DNA of 64,000 nt from NCBI GenBank assembly GCA_947095535.1, contig OX352774.1, positions 238,663,825 to 238,727,824 on the forward strand, in the 5' to 3' direction. The position numbers were made by a program, and so were the translations under genes. Position 1 is the first letter of the stretch; each line of letters starts with the position of its first letter. Shown piece by piece: positions 23,576-37,140 of this stretch. Source of the stretch: Poecilobothrus nobilitatus (lineage: Eukaryota > Arthropoda > Insecta > Diptera > Dolichopodidae). Under the pieces are notes generated by a model. It was not told the origin of the DNA, made no database searches, and saw only the letters and a list, made by a program, of their open reading frames with translations.

Positions 23576-24282
23576 TCTTCCTAATTTTTGTTATGGGGAA
23601 ATAATTGAAATGTCTTTTCCAGAAATTTGTTATAGAAAAATTTCGTAAAAACTTCTTTTACTTGTCTGAACAAAAGTAGCCTTGAAAAGGGAGAGAAATA
23701 CACAAAATAATAATACAAATTGTAATGCAATAATAATACAAATACCAAAAAAAATTTTTTTTTTTAAACAGTAAGTAAAAATATTTACCTATTTCCTTTA
23801 GCTACATCCAACATTTCTAGTTGTAACTATATATGTATATATTTGGCGAAAAGGGGGACAATACTCTGATTTTGTGTAACTATAACAATCCTCCTCCTAA
23901 ATATTTTTTTACACATACATACATATTTTAACATCAAAGAATTTAATAAATAGCAGAATATACCGCCAGCAAATCCGCGCTACATAAATTATTGAAACCC
24001 TTATTTTGCAACCAACTTTAAAATAAATTTAGACCAGATTTACTAAACTGCTATGCAGGGCCATATAGAATTCAGTATTAGCATCTGTCATATAATACCT
24101 TTCAAGTTAAGTTTAACAATGAAATTTAAAGATTCCGGATAAAAGTTGATTTTCTTTTAAATCTAAAGTACAGTTAAGATATCAGTTCTCATTTCTAAAT
24201 GTTCTCTATCTTTAATTGTACCTATTTAACTCTTTGATTTTTATATTTTTCAATTAAAACAAAGAAAGTGTTACCCATTATA

Positions 24283-24848
24283 CGATCCTAACCATTAGTA
24301 ATTCGGACAAGATAATAAATTCAAATAATAATTTTTATGTTATACAACCAATAATGACTAAAACATATAGTTATTGAAATTCTGTTTTTGAATATGGCCA
24401 TCATCCAGTGCTAATCTTAATAGAATCTTTGTAAGCAATAATGAAAGCCAAATTGCGAAATGATCATCAACGAACACTTGATTGATTAAAATTAAAAATT
24501 TTAGAAATTCGGGATTTCATCCATCACTGTAGCATCTTTTTTTAACTATGCCTAAAAGAATAAAAGCAGTAATTAAATGAAAAAGGTATGTTACCTAATA
24601 TTAGTTAAATTTCTTTTATGCTACCCAAATTGGCTAATGGCCAATTTATTTTTATCGCTAAGTCAAGTACTTTCACTTTATACTATATTACAAAAATACT
24701 GTTATTTAATTATTTAACATTTCCATATTTATGTATATTTTAGCTTATAAAATAACCCTTTAAATAAGTACATATCATTTATTGGCATTGAAACTTGGAG
24801 TTTAATTGCCCTAAAAATTTGTCCGAATTTATTAATGGTTAGGACTTC
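24283..24848. mobile_element. MITE-like element with terminal inverted repeats
   Basis: TCCTAACCATTAGTAATTCG followed by GACAA (24286-24310) is matched by its inverse at 24821-24845, with one or two changes. The pair bounds about 565 bp of AT-rich sequence with no transposase frame. TA occurs at both outer edges (24281 and 24849), compatible with a TA target duplication of Tc1/mariner type, but TA is common in this DNA. Superfamily is therefore uncertain. Confidence 0.55.
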
Positions 24849-24849
24849 T

Positions 24850-27220
24850 AAATTCAAAACTATTCAAATTCTAAAATATACTATAGATTATTTTCAGAGT
24901 AGAATTTAATAATTTAAAAATAACTATAGGTACAATAAAAGTCATAAGTATAGGCAAACAATTTATTAAAAACAAATAAAGAAAAAATAAATTAGGAAAA
25001 TTTATTGTCGCTTACATTAAATTTTTATCCCTACCATTTACTTTTATTAATATAATATTTAAAAGTTAAATGTTAAGAAAAATGAAAAATGGTTAATAAT
25101 TGTTTTCTATAATTTCGATTAAATTTAATTTATAGTAAAGCAACTAACAAAAAATAATAAATTTAAAAATTAAGAAAAATGAAAACAATTAAGTTAAGTG
25201 TATATGAAAAAATAAAAAAGAAAAAAAAAAAAACAAAAAAAACAAAATAAAAAATCTAAATTAAAAAAGAACGAAAATTAGAAAAACAAAAATAAAAAAA
25301 ACAAAAAAACGTGAGTCATAGTTTTTTGCTTTTCATTTTTCTGTAAATTATTATTGTACCATTTGTGATGACCTTTAAATTCTAATAAAATCCATTAGAG
25401 ATCATTATGGTTCAAGAGAAATAACGGTCGAATAAATTTTCTTTATATAGAAATATGAAAAAAATAAGGAAAAAGGAAAATCACCCAACCATCATAATAT
25501 TACAAAAACAAAAACAAAAAAAAGGAAAAAGAAAATATTAGGAAAAATATTGAAGGTATATAGAAAAAAAAAAAATTATTACTTCTATACAATGAAACGT
25601 TTTAATATTATGTACGAATATTTTCCAAAGGGATTTTTAAAAACTTGTGTTTAATATTGTTTTTTTTTTTCTTTTTTTTTTTTTTTTGGATAGTATGATC
25701 TCAAATTAAATTCTCATTTTGTATTGTATTGTAGTGAAAATATTGAACAATTCATGATTTTAGTAATTTTTCTTTTAGTTTTTCTCTTTCAAAATTAAAG
25801 AATGATTTTTATGTATTTTCAAAATTTATGATTGAAAATAATTTCTATTTTTTTTTTTTTTTTGTTTTTTCTTCTTTAGATCCCATTTATAATAATATAT
25901 AATACTTATGATGGTTTCTTTTTCTATTTTCTGGTTTTTTTTTTTTTCCTATTTGAAATTGATTCATCATTTATTCAATATACATTTATAGTTAAAATCC
26001 TAAAATAAAAGCAAACAAAAAAAAAAAAAAAAGAAAAAAAAACAAATTAAGGTCATATTTAGTGGGATCAGAATTTAATTTCTTGGAAAATACTTAAAAG
26101 AAATAGAAATGAATGTGAAGAAAATATTGAATGATGATAACTAGAATAATATTATTTAAGGAAAAAGTTGAAAAATCATCATACAATTAAATAATATGAG
26201 AAATTAGAAATTCTAAAAGTATGTATGTATTGAAATATTTAAGAAAAATTGAGAAATGATTACTTATTGATTGGACAGTGTGTTGTGTTTAAAAAAAACA
26301 AAAGATAAAAAGAAAAAAAAATTTCGTTAATATAAACAAAAGAAACAAAAATAATTAAAAAATATTTACGATAGAATTTAAACTAAATTATTAGCACATT
26401 TTATTTATTTTTTTTTATTTTACGAGGATTGGTGGAAAACTCGAAGGTCACCAAGAGGAACTACATGTGCTTCCTGAGGGTAGTGTTCAACTTTAAACCA
26501 TCAAAACTAGCCCACTTTTAAAACCAAACTTTAGGATGGAACCTTTAATACAATACAAATGTACAGCTTGATTTTGGGGATAGGGATGTAAAGAAATGTC
26601 AGTTTTTATTCCAATTTTCTTTAAGCCCCCGTTTAGTTGATGATTATTTTAATATCTTTTCCGCTAATTTGGTTTGTTATTACTATCAAATATAATAATT
26701 GTAATTAAAAAATTGTAACAAATGTAAATCTTAAGTTTTTGCCTTTGAGTAAGTAAAGACTTCAACCATTTATTCGAAGACCTAAAAATATTATTCTTTT
26801 ATATGTGTATGTTTTTTGTTTTTAAATATGTACTATACATGTTGAAGCTAATATATTTAGTACCTAAATTGTGAGTTTTTTAATCTTTTATTTTAAATTC
26901 ATGTAAAAACTGTTGATACTCTAATATTTTAATATTTAATTTTTTAATATTAAAAATATTTTAAAGTTAAATTACAAGTTTTTGTTTTTCCTTTTTGGAT
27001 ACAATAGTGCTTTTCTGAAGAAAACGGCACCCCTCGTAAGTAAAAATCAATGTATTTGAACGGAAGTTTTCTACGTCATCTTTTCAAAAAACAAATATCA
27101 CTACCACCGCATCTGGTCGTTTAATGACGAAAAGGAAATTTAAGAATATGCGTTCCCATTTCAATTTATTTTATATAAACCGTAATCTTCCCGCTATCTT
27201 TAGAATCTCCTTGAATAGTA
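24850..27220. other. Gene-free stretch of A- and T-tracts
   Basis: Dominated by poly-A on one side (25140-25600) and poly-T runs (25660-25950), then AT-rich DNA. A somewhat GC-richer patch at about 26425-26600 shows no domain in any frame I could read. No gene supported. Confidence 0.5.
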
Positions 27221-27227
27221 AAACGAA

Positions 27228-27365
27228 ACTTTTAAAAATATGTTTATTAGTTTCTCTCAGTCCGTTCGTCCATCCATCTGTTTACAAAACTTCTACACAG
27301 TTTAGTAGATAATAATGAAATTTTAATCACTGATAGATCCTTCAAAAAATAAACGTAAAATTAAA
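27228..27365 (+). mobile_element. Family C element, 5' fragment
   Basis: Matches the family C lead: ATTAGTTTCTCTCAGTCCG, decayed GTCC block (27260-27278), TTTACAAAACTTCTACAC and a GATAGATC-type continuation. After about 27365 similarity is lost. Confidence 0.65.
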
Positions 27366-27609
27366 GAATGTGTATCTTGATTTTTCAAATTTGTTTTTTA
27401 TAAATAGAATTCTTATAAAGAAATTTAGGTACAAGTTAAAATTCTAAACCATTTTTAATATTTTATATATTTATATTGCAATAAATCTTTCAATTATTTG
27501 AGTTTTATCAAAGTTTAATTTATTACAGTTTTAAAGCTAGTGATTGTGGATAATTAATGTGATTTCATTAATTTATTACAGTTTGATAAGCGAGTGATTG
27601 TGAATTTAA

Positions 27610-28100
27610 AAAGTGTGTAACACTGCGGTTTTTTGAACGAGATCTATTGTGTTTCCCTTGTTACTACGTGTTGTGGATTTTGCTTTCACTTATAATACTT
27701 CTGTCTGCCTTATTACCTCTAAGAAAGTAAAAAACATTAGAAGATTTATTGCTGGCAGTTCACCTTCCGCAAAGCAATATGCTCTTAGGTGCATATATAT
27801 TGCTCCAAATAAAGCTCCGCTGTTTTTAAGTGTGTTTTCAGCAGTCTCTTGTTAATGTTGACAGAATCTGTATGTACCGTCTGCCTCTATTCCAATTTCC
27901 TTTAAGTGCCCCGTTACTCGGCAGTGTGTGCGGAGATATCCTATTAGAATTTTCTGTTTGTTTTTACTAGATATTATGTTTTTTTACACCTTTTCTGATT
28001 ATAGTTTCTCAGAAGCTCTTTATCTCTTGACTCCGAATTTTTCACTCCATAGTTTGTTTTTACAGTTTTCCTCTTCAATTCCTAGTAAGGAGCGAAGGGA
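27610..28100 (-). pseudogene. LINE ORF2 C-terminal region (RNase-H-bearing LINE), decayed
   Basis: On the minus strand, fragments of a LINE ORF2 C-terminus appear: ILIGYLRTHCRVTGHLK, then GIEADGTYRFC, GALFGA, FAEGELPAIN, FTFLEVIRQTEVL and, past a stop, KSTTRSNKGN. The GHCxLxxHL-type and C-x-x-C pattern followed by an LPAINxxxxxTFL block is typical of the region after RNase H in R1/LOA/I-group LINEs. Frameshifts are needed between blocks. It is homologous to 40660-41160. Confidence 0.75.
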
Positions 28101-28104
28101 ATGA

Positions 28105-31100
28105 TACAAAAATATACAAAACTCTTTATCAATTTCATTAAGTTATCAAAATAATCACGACATTCGTAAACAAAATACATAAGGACCAATATGATAAAAA
28201 TACAACGCATGCAGTTTAAAAGAAATTTAGAATTGAAAAAACAGCTTCATAAGGATTAAACAGTTTTGTGCTTCCCTAAAACATTAATCTAAAGAGTTAA
28301 AATATTTTTAATACAAGATTAAATAAACCAAATAATTAGTGTATTAATGTTTTTAATGTATTAATCTTAGATTTTTATATTAGTTTAAATTAGTATCTTA
28401 TACTCGATAAGAATTTTTTAAGGTATAATTAACTTTATAACTGGTACAATTTGTTAAACAATCTTTTAATATGAATAAATTTTATAATAACGCTTCCAAG
28501 AAATATAAAAGGAATCTTGATTTACAATTTTTAGATATTAATTACAATTAGCTTTTTTAAAATTAAATGTGTCCACTATCCATGATATAATAATGGATGT
28601 GTAAGCTTAACTAATTAAAATAAATTTTATTTAAAATGACACGAGGACCCTCTGAATAAGCAAATTTATAAAAAAATTAAAAATTGTCTTGTTTTGAAGG
28701 AGTTTTATATCCATAAACTTTTGATTTTTTATTTTTTTTTGATTCAAAGAAAAGAAGATGAATCTTTTGAAATTTGAATAGTTGAGACTTTTATGAGTCT
28801 CAGTTTTTGAGTTTTTACATTTAACTCATTTCTCTTTTGATGTTTGATTAAATAATTTATTTTTAAATTCTAGCAATAGGCATTGTAGAATATTCAATAT
28901 AAAAAAAACTTATATTTTGTAGATTTTCGTACTACTTTTGTCTAGACATTTTGAAATAAATTTTTTTTTTTTGGAAATATGATAAAATTTTAATCGTATG
29001 CCTAAATTATTAAAAACAAAAAAGAATAATAACCTATGATGTTATTCATAAGAAAAATTTACAATAATGTTTGGATATCCTTTCAGTTGTCCTTAAAAAA
29101 AAAACATATAAAAAGTCGAAACAAGTATATAATTGAAATACGAATAGAAAATATTTAAAAAAAAAAAAAACCCTGGAAGAATTCCTATATATTATAATGG
29201 TTCTTTTGTAAATACCCCTAGGATATTAATCATGTTTGTATTGACGATAATATAAAAATTTTACAGTAACAAGGAATGCAGTAATCTGTAATCTCGTATT
29301 CCTTACATCAGAACCTGAAGCACAGATTTTTCAATTACTAGTTTGAGATGAAAAATTTTACTTCTAAATTTAGTAGTATAATCGTAAAATACTGGGAAAT
29401 AGGAATTCTGGAACTTTGAACCGATCGTGTTATTTATATAAAAAGATAAAATAATATCGTATGAAATTGTGTTGGAAAAATTTTTATTCAGATTTATAAT
29501 GTCTATAATATAGTATATAAAAAGATGACTTTTTGGAATAAAAAATGAATACTTTAATCTAAAAAGATCTTTTTTAATAAAAAGCTAGTTGTCAAATTTG
29601 ACAAAACCAAAATACATTCGAAAAAGAAAAAAAAACAAAAATTTTTACAATATATGGTACGATGTAAAACAAAATGATACCAATAAACATTTTTTTAGGA
29701 TAATTTCTTAAAAATTGCACAGAAACTACAAAAAAAAATTACGAAATTTTCATATTATATAATAATAATATATTCATTTGTATCTTATTTATAAAAATAT
29801 ATATGTATATATATATATATTTATAATAAAAATAAAAATAGAAAAACAACCAAATAAAAAAAAAAAAAATAAGTACTCGTTTCTTATTTAATAGATTTGG
29901 AGACTCGAGTGGAAAATTTTCTTAAATTTATTATTTCCGCTCCATGAAACTAAATGACACTTTTCTTTTTCATTCTATACCCATCACAACACATAATATA
30001 TTTTCATTTCTATTTTTCTTCTTTTTTAATTCTAAGATAATTTTGTATCTCTTTCTATCTTTCTATTTAGTATCATTTGATTACATTCAAAAAAAAAAAA
30101 AAAAGGAAGAAAATAAATTCCTTTAGTTTTATTTTTTTATTTTTGTTGTTGTTATATTTTTTATTTTGTGACATTATTTGCATATGGGAGTTTTTGCTTC
30201 GAAGGAATCTTATGTATCTATGAGATACAATTGAAATTTTTTTTGAATATTTCACTGTTTGCAAAAAAAAAAAAATTGTTTTTTTTCTAATTCTTATTCA
30301 CGTCTTTTTTGTGGATTTTTTTTTATTTTTATTTACAGTATTTCTTAGATACTCTTGAGTATTTTTTTTTTTTTTTTGTTTTTTCGAAAGGATATATGAA
30401 TATAGAGTTTCATGTTTTTTTTTGTTTTTTTTGGCTGGAAGCTGTTTGAGTTCATATAAGAAAAAATATTTTAAGCGACTTTTTTCGCGACATCATGAGT
30501 GTTATTAAATTTAATCGGGAGTAACAAAAAAAAAAAAAAATAAAACACTTCTTTTTTTTTTTGTTGATGGTGTTTATTGGGTTTGAAATGAAAATGAACT
30601 AGAAAAAAAAAAGAAAAATTGAAATTAAAGATAAAAAATTAAATTGTAGAATGTATGTATAATATGAAAAATAAAAATTGATATAAACCAAAATTGATGG
30701 AATAAAAAAATTTACAAAAGAAAAGACATATTTAAAAAAAAAAAAAAATTAAAATATAATTTTTAATAGGTAACCAATTTAATTTTTTTTCACTTTTTGC
30801 TCACTTTTTTTTGCTTACACAGCTATTTATAAGTTAAAAAAAAAAAAAATAAATAAAAATTGCTTTAAACCTTTGCTTTTATAAAATACTTTAATAATTA
30901 TTCATAGATTTATCTAAAACAAATTCAACTTTTTAGATACACTATGATTACTCGACAAAATATATCATTTTATTCAATTCAAAAAATTATTCAGTTGTTA
31001 TGGAAAAGTTTTTATCATTTAAATTTTACAAGTTAACTAACCGTAATATTTTAAAAGTAAGAAGCGTTAAATTGATTGTTACTTCTTTAAATATATAATA

Positions 31101-31340
31101 TTCAATTGATTTGACTTTTAAAACTAAATCGGTGAAAATTATTTTATTAGGTAGTGCGTAGTAAAAGTGGAACAAAAAACGTATCCAAAATAGCATATCA
31201 TTGAAAAAGTAAAATTACCTCTCGAATCTGTTTCTTATAAAGTTTGTTATTTATTTATAAGTCACTACGCAGACCATCATTAACGTTCTGAGGTTCAAAT
31301 TTGAAGGTTTAAGGATGAATTTCGATAAGGATTTTTTTTG
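28105..31340. other. Gene-free AT-rich stretch
   Basis: AT-rich DNA with TA microsatellite at about 29798-29820 and numerous long A or T runs. Frames at 29944-30126 and 30073-30264 translate the A/T runs and are not genes. No element recognised. Confidence 0.5.
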
Positions 31341-31359
31341 GAGAATTAGCTTTTAAGTG

Positions 31360-32071
31360 TTATTCTGTCTGCAAATCTCTTTACAAAACTTCTACAAAAC
31401 TTCTTTTTATGTAGTCTCACCCATTTCGGAACCACAGCAACTCAAATCTCAATATTTTCAAATATATATACCTGAATTTTGACCTTAATGTTTTTTTTTT
31501 TTAATCTAAAAACGTCAACTGACAGAAAAATGAATATGATGAGTTAAATTTATAAATCAATATAAAAATTATTCATCTTTTTATAATATAGTATTTCATT
31601 TTACCGTTACATAAAAACAATATTTTGCAAAATGTTGGTTCCTTCATATCTCTAGAATGGTTTTAGTCAGAAACCGAGAAATTTTAAGATGAAGATTTTT
31701 AAGTATTAGTATAGAATTAGAATTACCTTACAAAATTTTTTGAGCTTTCTACTATTTAAGAGCTTTTAATGGTTAAAAATCGAAAACTCTTTTTTTTTAG
31801 GCACTTGCGTAAAATTTTTGCAAGTAAGACACCTAGATTAAAGCTCTTATTTTCTAGTTTTACATATGGTAACAGTTTTTCTTAATTATATTGGGTTACC
31901 TTAAAAAAAAAGGGTGCTTCATGATTTTTCACAATTATTTCCAACATAAAAAAAATTTAGAAAAAAATATGGATACAAAAAGTACCACAATTATTTTGAA
32001 ATACTTTTAAATATCGTTTTTTAGATGTGCTCATTTATAAAATCTTTAGTTTTGAATACTGTCTTGTTTTA
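31360..32071 (+). mobile_element. Family C element, diverged copy
   Basis: Shares TTTACAAAACTTCTAC, CACCCATTTCGG, an AAAACGTCAACTGACAG block, TTTACCGTTACATAAAAAC and TATTTAAGAGCTTTTA with other family C copies in the same order. The end ATGTGCTCATTTATAAAAT, then a weak hairpin and CTGTCTTGTTTT (to about 32071) corresponds to the family 3' end. The GTCC block is reduced to CTGTCTGC. An old insertion. Confidence 0.7.
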
Positions 32072-32775
32072 TTTTTACGTATGCAAACAAAGATAATTTA
32101 ATTTATAATATTGTTCAATGAAATTTTATAATTTCTATCAAATAAAATAAAAGAAATTGTTATTTAACGATAATGGTAAAATATTTTTAACAACAACAAT
32201 TTCTTAAAGAAGTTTTAAAAGAATAAAATGGAAAAATTAATTTAATTTTTCAAGCAAACAATTTTTATTATAAAATTGTGATAATAATCCAATTTTTCAC
32301 TTACTTTGTTTTGTTATGTTACGGAACAATAAAAGTTTCTTTGTGTGTTTTTGATTGAATTATTGCAAATTTAAAATTTAGCCTACCCATGTCCTTAAAA
32401 AAGAAAAACAATCAGTTTTTCAAAAAACCAATCAAACCAAGTAATGGTAATTTTTAACTTAATTATTTTGTTTTTAATAAAAAAATAGAGGAAAACTTAG
32501 ATTACCTATTTCAAGTTTGCAATTTTGTAACATTATGTATACTATGAAGAAACTGTTTTTCAGCCAACTTATAAATCAATTTGCCTTACCATAAAGTCGA
32601 CTTTGGGCGATTATCTAATAATATGCCGAAAATTGGAAAAAAAACTTCACTTGAAATGAAAATGACTTCACAAGCTATTTCGAATAAAAAATATTCATGA
32701 GTTCGAAAACATCTCGATATTAATGTATTAAATTATTCGACTTTAAAATTGAACTGATATTAAAGCAAAATATTT
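32072..32775. other. Gene-free AT-rich stretch
   Basis: AT-rich unique-looking sequence between a family C copy and a SINE. Nothing recognised. Confidence 0.5.
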
Positions 32776-32778
32776 TAA

Positions 32779-32948
32779 GGTATCGCGGCGACCTAGAGCG
32801 TATCAAATATGTTGTAAAGCCCGAGACAGTGTTCTCGAATCCCACACACGTAGTCAGAATAATTCACCCTTATGACATTTATAAATACACCTGGCAAGGG
32901 AAGGCTGTGTTATTTTCTTATCACATTTGTATTATTGTAAAAAAATCA
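32779..32948 (+). mobile_element. tRNA-derived SINE, diverged copy
   Basis: Aligns with the SINE at 19591 from head to tail: GTATCAAATATGTTGTAAA, GTGTTCTCGAATCCCACACA, then CACCCTTATGACATTTATAA and a terminal TTATTTTCTTATCACATTTG. The B-box is damaged (GTTCTCGAATCC). I could not identify a clear target-site duplication. Confidence 0.75.
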
Positions 32949-33084
32949 AAGAGCTTTAAATAAAGAAAAATTCGTTAATTTTGAATGTTTAAATAAAAAA
33001 TGTTGCAGCATAACAAAAATAAAATGTTGACAAAATTTGTTTTAAAGCCTAAAGGTATTATTTCTTTTGTAATATTATTGTTCA

Positions 33085-33255
33085 TCCCTGTTATGGCAGA
33101 TAATTGTGACAAGGAAATAACACATCCTTTCTTTTCTAGCTGTGACTGTAAAAGTCGTAAGAGGGAATTATTTTTACGAAGTGTGTGGAATCCATGCTCC
33201 TTCTGTGTTTACAACGTATTTTATACGCTTTTATCCATTATGTCACCTAGGCCCC
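33085..33255 (-). mobile_element. tRNA-derived SINE, diverged inverted copy
   Basis: On the minus strand this reads GGGGCCTAGGTGACATAATG, AAAATACGTTGTAAACAC and TACAGTC-like body phrases of the SINE. It lies inside the open frame at 33000-33275, which therefore is not a gene: its residues from about 35 on are an antisense reading of the SINE. Confidence 0.7.
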
Positions 33256-33259
33256 ATTA

Positions 33260-34290
33260 TTTTTTTAAAGATTAAATAAATTTGAAAAAGATAAAAAACA
33301 ATATGTACGAGTATATGGTACAAAATAAAAGATAAAAATGTATGAAAGAAATTTTATAGTAAAACCTTTAAATTCCAGAATTATTTTACCTTTTTTTGCT
33401 ACATTACTACTTTGCTACATAAATACTTTTCTTACAATAATATAACATTCATAGTATTTTTTTGTGCATTTCCTCGTCTTTACATTAAAAATTTTCTTAA
33501 TTTTGGAAAATCTGCAGATTTCATATTTATGATACTTAGTATGTGGTACAATGAAAGTATTGTGAAAAAAAAAGTTAATTTAAATTAAATCAATGTAAAT
33601 AATTTTCGTAAAAAAGCTTCTTCAGAAAATAATAAAATTCTTTATAGGAATACGAGTAGAATAAAATAGTATTTCCGGAAACATAAAAGTAGAAGGATAT
33701 AAAAAAAGAGTTATTCCGGAATTTTTTTTTCCAAATAACTTCAAATAATTGCCCCAAATATTAAAAGAAAGGATTTATTTAAAGCACATGTATAAATTAA
33801 GGACTTCATTCTTTTTGGTATATATGATATTTACAAATTACTGTAAGTAACACAATTATTACAATTCTGAAAAAAAAAAAAAAAATTAGCAAAAAAGAAA
33901 AAAAATTATTTTAATTTTAGAAACGTTGAATAGGAAATGATGAAAGGAACGAACCCATATTTGTTGACTAATCAATTTTGTTTGTCACTCGTAGAGTTTA
34001 GTTCATTTACAAATCGTTATCATCCTGATGGGAACTTATTTTCCAAATTTTATTATTAAATAAAGTTCAATAGCATTTTCAATAGTCATATTTTATGATA
34101 GGTAATTGATAGCAATTTTTTTACTATTCATTTTAAGTCAATACAAATTTTGCACACTCGTATATAGGAAAAATTTAATCGAATGCCACACAAAATTTTA
34201 TAAGGATTTTCATTTTGAATTTTTAGAAGAAGATTTTTGCGTATTAAACAAATATTTCAATAATTCAATTGAATATTATGCATATGTGTT
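33260..34290. other. Gene-free AT-rich stretch
   Basis: AT-rich DNA with an A run at about 33872-33886. A frame at 34106-34363 begins here but runs into family B sequence and shows no domain. No gene supported. Confidence 0.5.
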
Positions 34291-34891
34291 TATACACAGT
34301 TATCAATGTATGTTCAAGCCTCATGAGTATAATAAATTTGCCATTACGTTTCTGATACATTAAAGAAGCTGAACTAGATATAACAAAATATAAATCTATT
34401 ATTACACATAATCAAAATTTGAATCGATTTAAGCATGTACTTACATCCGAACGATAAATCAGAAAATTAAGGAGGTAGGTTTCTGAAATTTTCTAGCATT
34501 TCACCTTCGTAAATTTGTTAGTTTCGTTATTTATGCTGAACTTACTGAATGTTCTCAATCGGCGCGTTCGAGTAGTTGTCATATAACTTCTATATTTATA
34601 TAAAAATAATTCAGTGCTTATTGAAGCTAGATATCTGAAACTTTGTAACATTTTCCAAGTTGTAAACCAACAATTCCCGTAAAATTTGGTTGGTTTGGAG
34701 CACCAAGTTCGGGGAGCTGTCATACAACTTCTTTTTTTATATAAACTTAATTTATATATCCTTACATCTTGATACAAGCTAGGCATTTCAAATTTTATAA
34801 AAGATGGTCATGTTTTATGCAAACAGCATATTTTATGTTTATGTGGGACATTAAGTTGACATAGTCTACTTTACAGTTTTCTTTGTTTTCT
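34291..34891 (+). mobile_element. Family B element, diverged copy
   Basis: Shows ATAATAAATTTGCCATTACG, the ACATTAAAGAAGCTGA and ATCGATTTAAGCATGTAC leads, an eroded microsatellite (ACATCCGAACG), body phrases GTTCGAGTAGTTGTCATA and GAAGCTAGATATCTGAAA, and a 3' end with AGTTGACATAGTCTACT and a TTTCTTTGTTTT tail. One body double unit is present, against about two in 21091-22114. Minus-strand frames at 34493-34786 and 34795-35022 are incidental. Confidence 0.75.
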
Positions 34892-37054
34892 TTATTATTA
34901 AAATTTTTTTTGCTATCTATATAATATAAATAATAATTATCTATAAATGTTATATATGTGTTTACTACAGATTTATTTACACAATATTTTGTTTTGTTTG
35001 TAAAATTTAACATAATTTTCATTATTGACAGTTATTTGATTTATTTTTACTCTCTTTATTTATTATATTTTGTTTGTAGAATTTTTTACAGACTCTATGT
35101 AGACTTTTGAAGTAAAAACATTTCTGTATAATTCTTAATGATTGATTGTTTCAAATATACATATATATATTTAATATAATTTAATATTATCTCGTTAGGA
35201 GTTATTTTTATAATATTATATATATGTTATATTATATCGATTTATAAAACCTGTAATTTGATGAATTTTCTTTTTTTTTTTTTTTATAGTTAAATGAAAT
35301 TTTATCATTTTAATATAATTAAAAAGAAATATGACGAGAAGGTGATAATAAGAAGGAGGATTAATAATATTTACATGAGATAATCAAATATGAATAAATT
35401 TTGGAAAATACTGATCGTTATTTTTACTGTAATTATTATGATATTTTATAAAAACTGATATTTTGCAATTGATTGTGTATCGTATATCATGTTACATTTA
35501 CTGAAGATAATAAGATAACAAAGAATAAGACTTATGTAAAAGCGATATACCCAAAATTCGTTCAAAAAATGTGATTAATTGTTATCAGTAATTTTCTAAT
35601 AATTAACAGTAATTCAGTAAACGTTTCTGTATAAAAATATAATAGTTTAAAATGCAAAAAATTAAACTATTTTGATCAATTGCTTGATTTGTTATAAAAA
35701 CACAGTATAAAAATTTTAAATTTTCAAATTACGATTTCTACCAATATCTTAAAATTTATTTTTCCACTATAATGGAAAATACCTATAATAAACGAAAGTT
35801 TTTTATCTTTAAAAAAAAAAAACACACAAGCGACATTAGGTCATTCTTTTTGTCTTTACAAATATAATTAATTATCAACATATTTATTATTTAAATTAAA
35901 AAAAATACCTAGAATTAATTTGGTTCTTTAAATAAGGAAAATGAGATTGAGCCTAGTCATATTTGTAAAAATATGTATATTTTTCATTTTTCAAACATTG
36001 GGTTTTATTTACTATTTTTTTTATTTCACTTGCATTTTTTTATTTATGCATTGGAAAAAAATAATATACGTTTTATTTAACTGCATTTATATGTAGACAG
36101 CTACATAGCTTTATAATTACCAGAACTTTACATAAAATAAATAATATTGTCTAAAAAATCGAAAAACTTGTAAATAAAGGGGAAATTCTTTTTTTTTTAA
36201 ACGGATTTAAATTTTTCAAAGTATAGTAATGCTTTTTATCTTGAACTAATACAGGCTTACAAACTTTTCATTATCACATAAAAATTTTGTTTGAAAGAGT
36301 CTAAAATAAAATTGTCAATTCAGATATATCAGGAAATTATCTTAATTTAGTATCAAATATAGATATTTTTAAAACAAGAAGTGCGACGTGGCTTATGGAA
36401 ATTCGTTTGACAATTTGGAATAATATATAATTTATGTAAAATGTCATCCCATGTGTTCCCCAAAGTTGGTAACTCATACGAATACGATTTAGTAAAGTTT
36501 AAAAAAAAACATCTTTCTTCAAAATGTCTCTCCAAATATTTGTACCTTTCATAATCCTAAATTTTTCGTAAATCTCTTTTCCCCAAGATTTAAATCCTAA
36601 ATGCCTCTATCCCGTAAACCAAACTGTACATTTATGAAAGATTGCAACCAAAAGTGGTTTTGGCTGGTAAAAGGGCTACACTATCCAGTAGAATGAATTC
36701 TTTTAGGTGACTTTTGAAGTTTTTCACCGACCCTCGTAAAACGTTTTTCCTTAACACCCTTTGGAACTTTTAATGCAGTCGGTTTAATTGTCACAAGCTA
36801 TAGATGAAGTTTATGTGAAATGACGTCTTTTATGTATTTTTTTTTTTCATTAAAAAGTTGTGCTTCTTTATAAAAGCTATATAATATATAATTTATGTAA
36901 TAAAAGTTCATTTATTTTATTCCTTTATTTATTTATTTATTAATGTTTTAACAAATCTAGCTGAAGTGTAAATTCGGCTACAACGGATTCTACTTTTTAA
37001 AATATTAAATCTATAAATTTATATCATCCGATTTCCGATCTTTAATTTTTTTTC
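34892..37054. other. Gene-free stretch with one GC-richer patch
   Basis: Mostly AT-rich. A patch at about 36580-36800 is clearly richer in G+C than its surroundings and has phrases such as CACCGACCCTCGTAAAACG and AATGCAGTCGGTTTAATTG. No reading frame in it gives a domain I recognise; it may be an old repeat. The minus frame at 36353-36535 is not supported. Confidence 0.45.
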
Positions 37055-37140
37055 GGAGAGTAGTTGGGAATCACCGAAAGACACTACATTATAGAAAAAT
37101 CGAACGAGCACGAGTTCTCTATGAGTGTATAAGACTTTAA
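37055..37140 (-). repeat. Unclassified dispersed repeat, copy 2 (inverted)
   Basis: Reverse complement matches 9809-9892: ACTCATAGAGAACTCGTGC, CGTTCG and GTGATTCCCA in the same order with substitutions. Family unknown. Confidence 0.5.

Noticed and set aside
33000..33275. A 91-codon frame with an apparent signal-peptide-like start and several cysteines
   Set aside because: Its second half is an antisense reading of a SINE (33085-33255), so the cysteines have no protein meaning.
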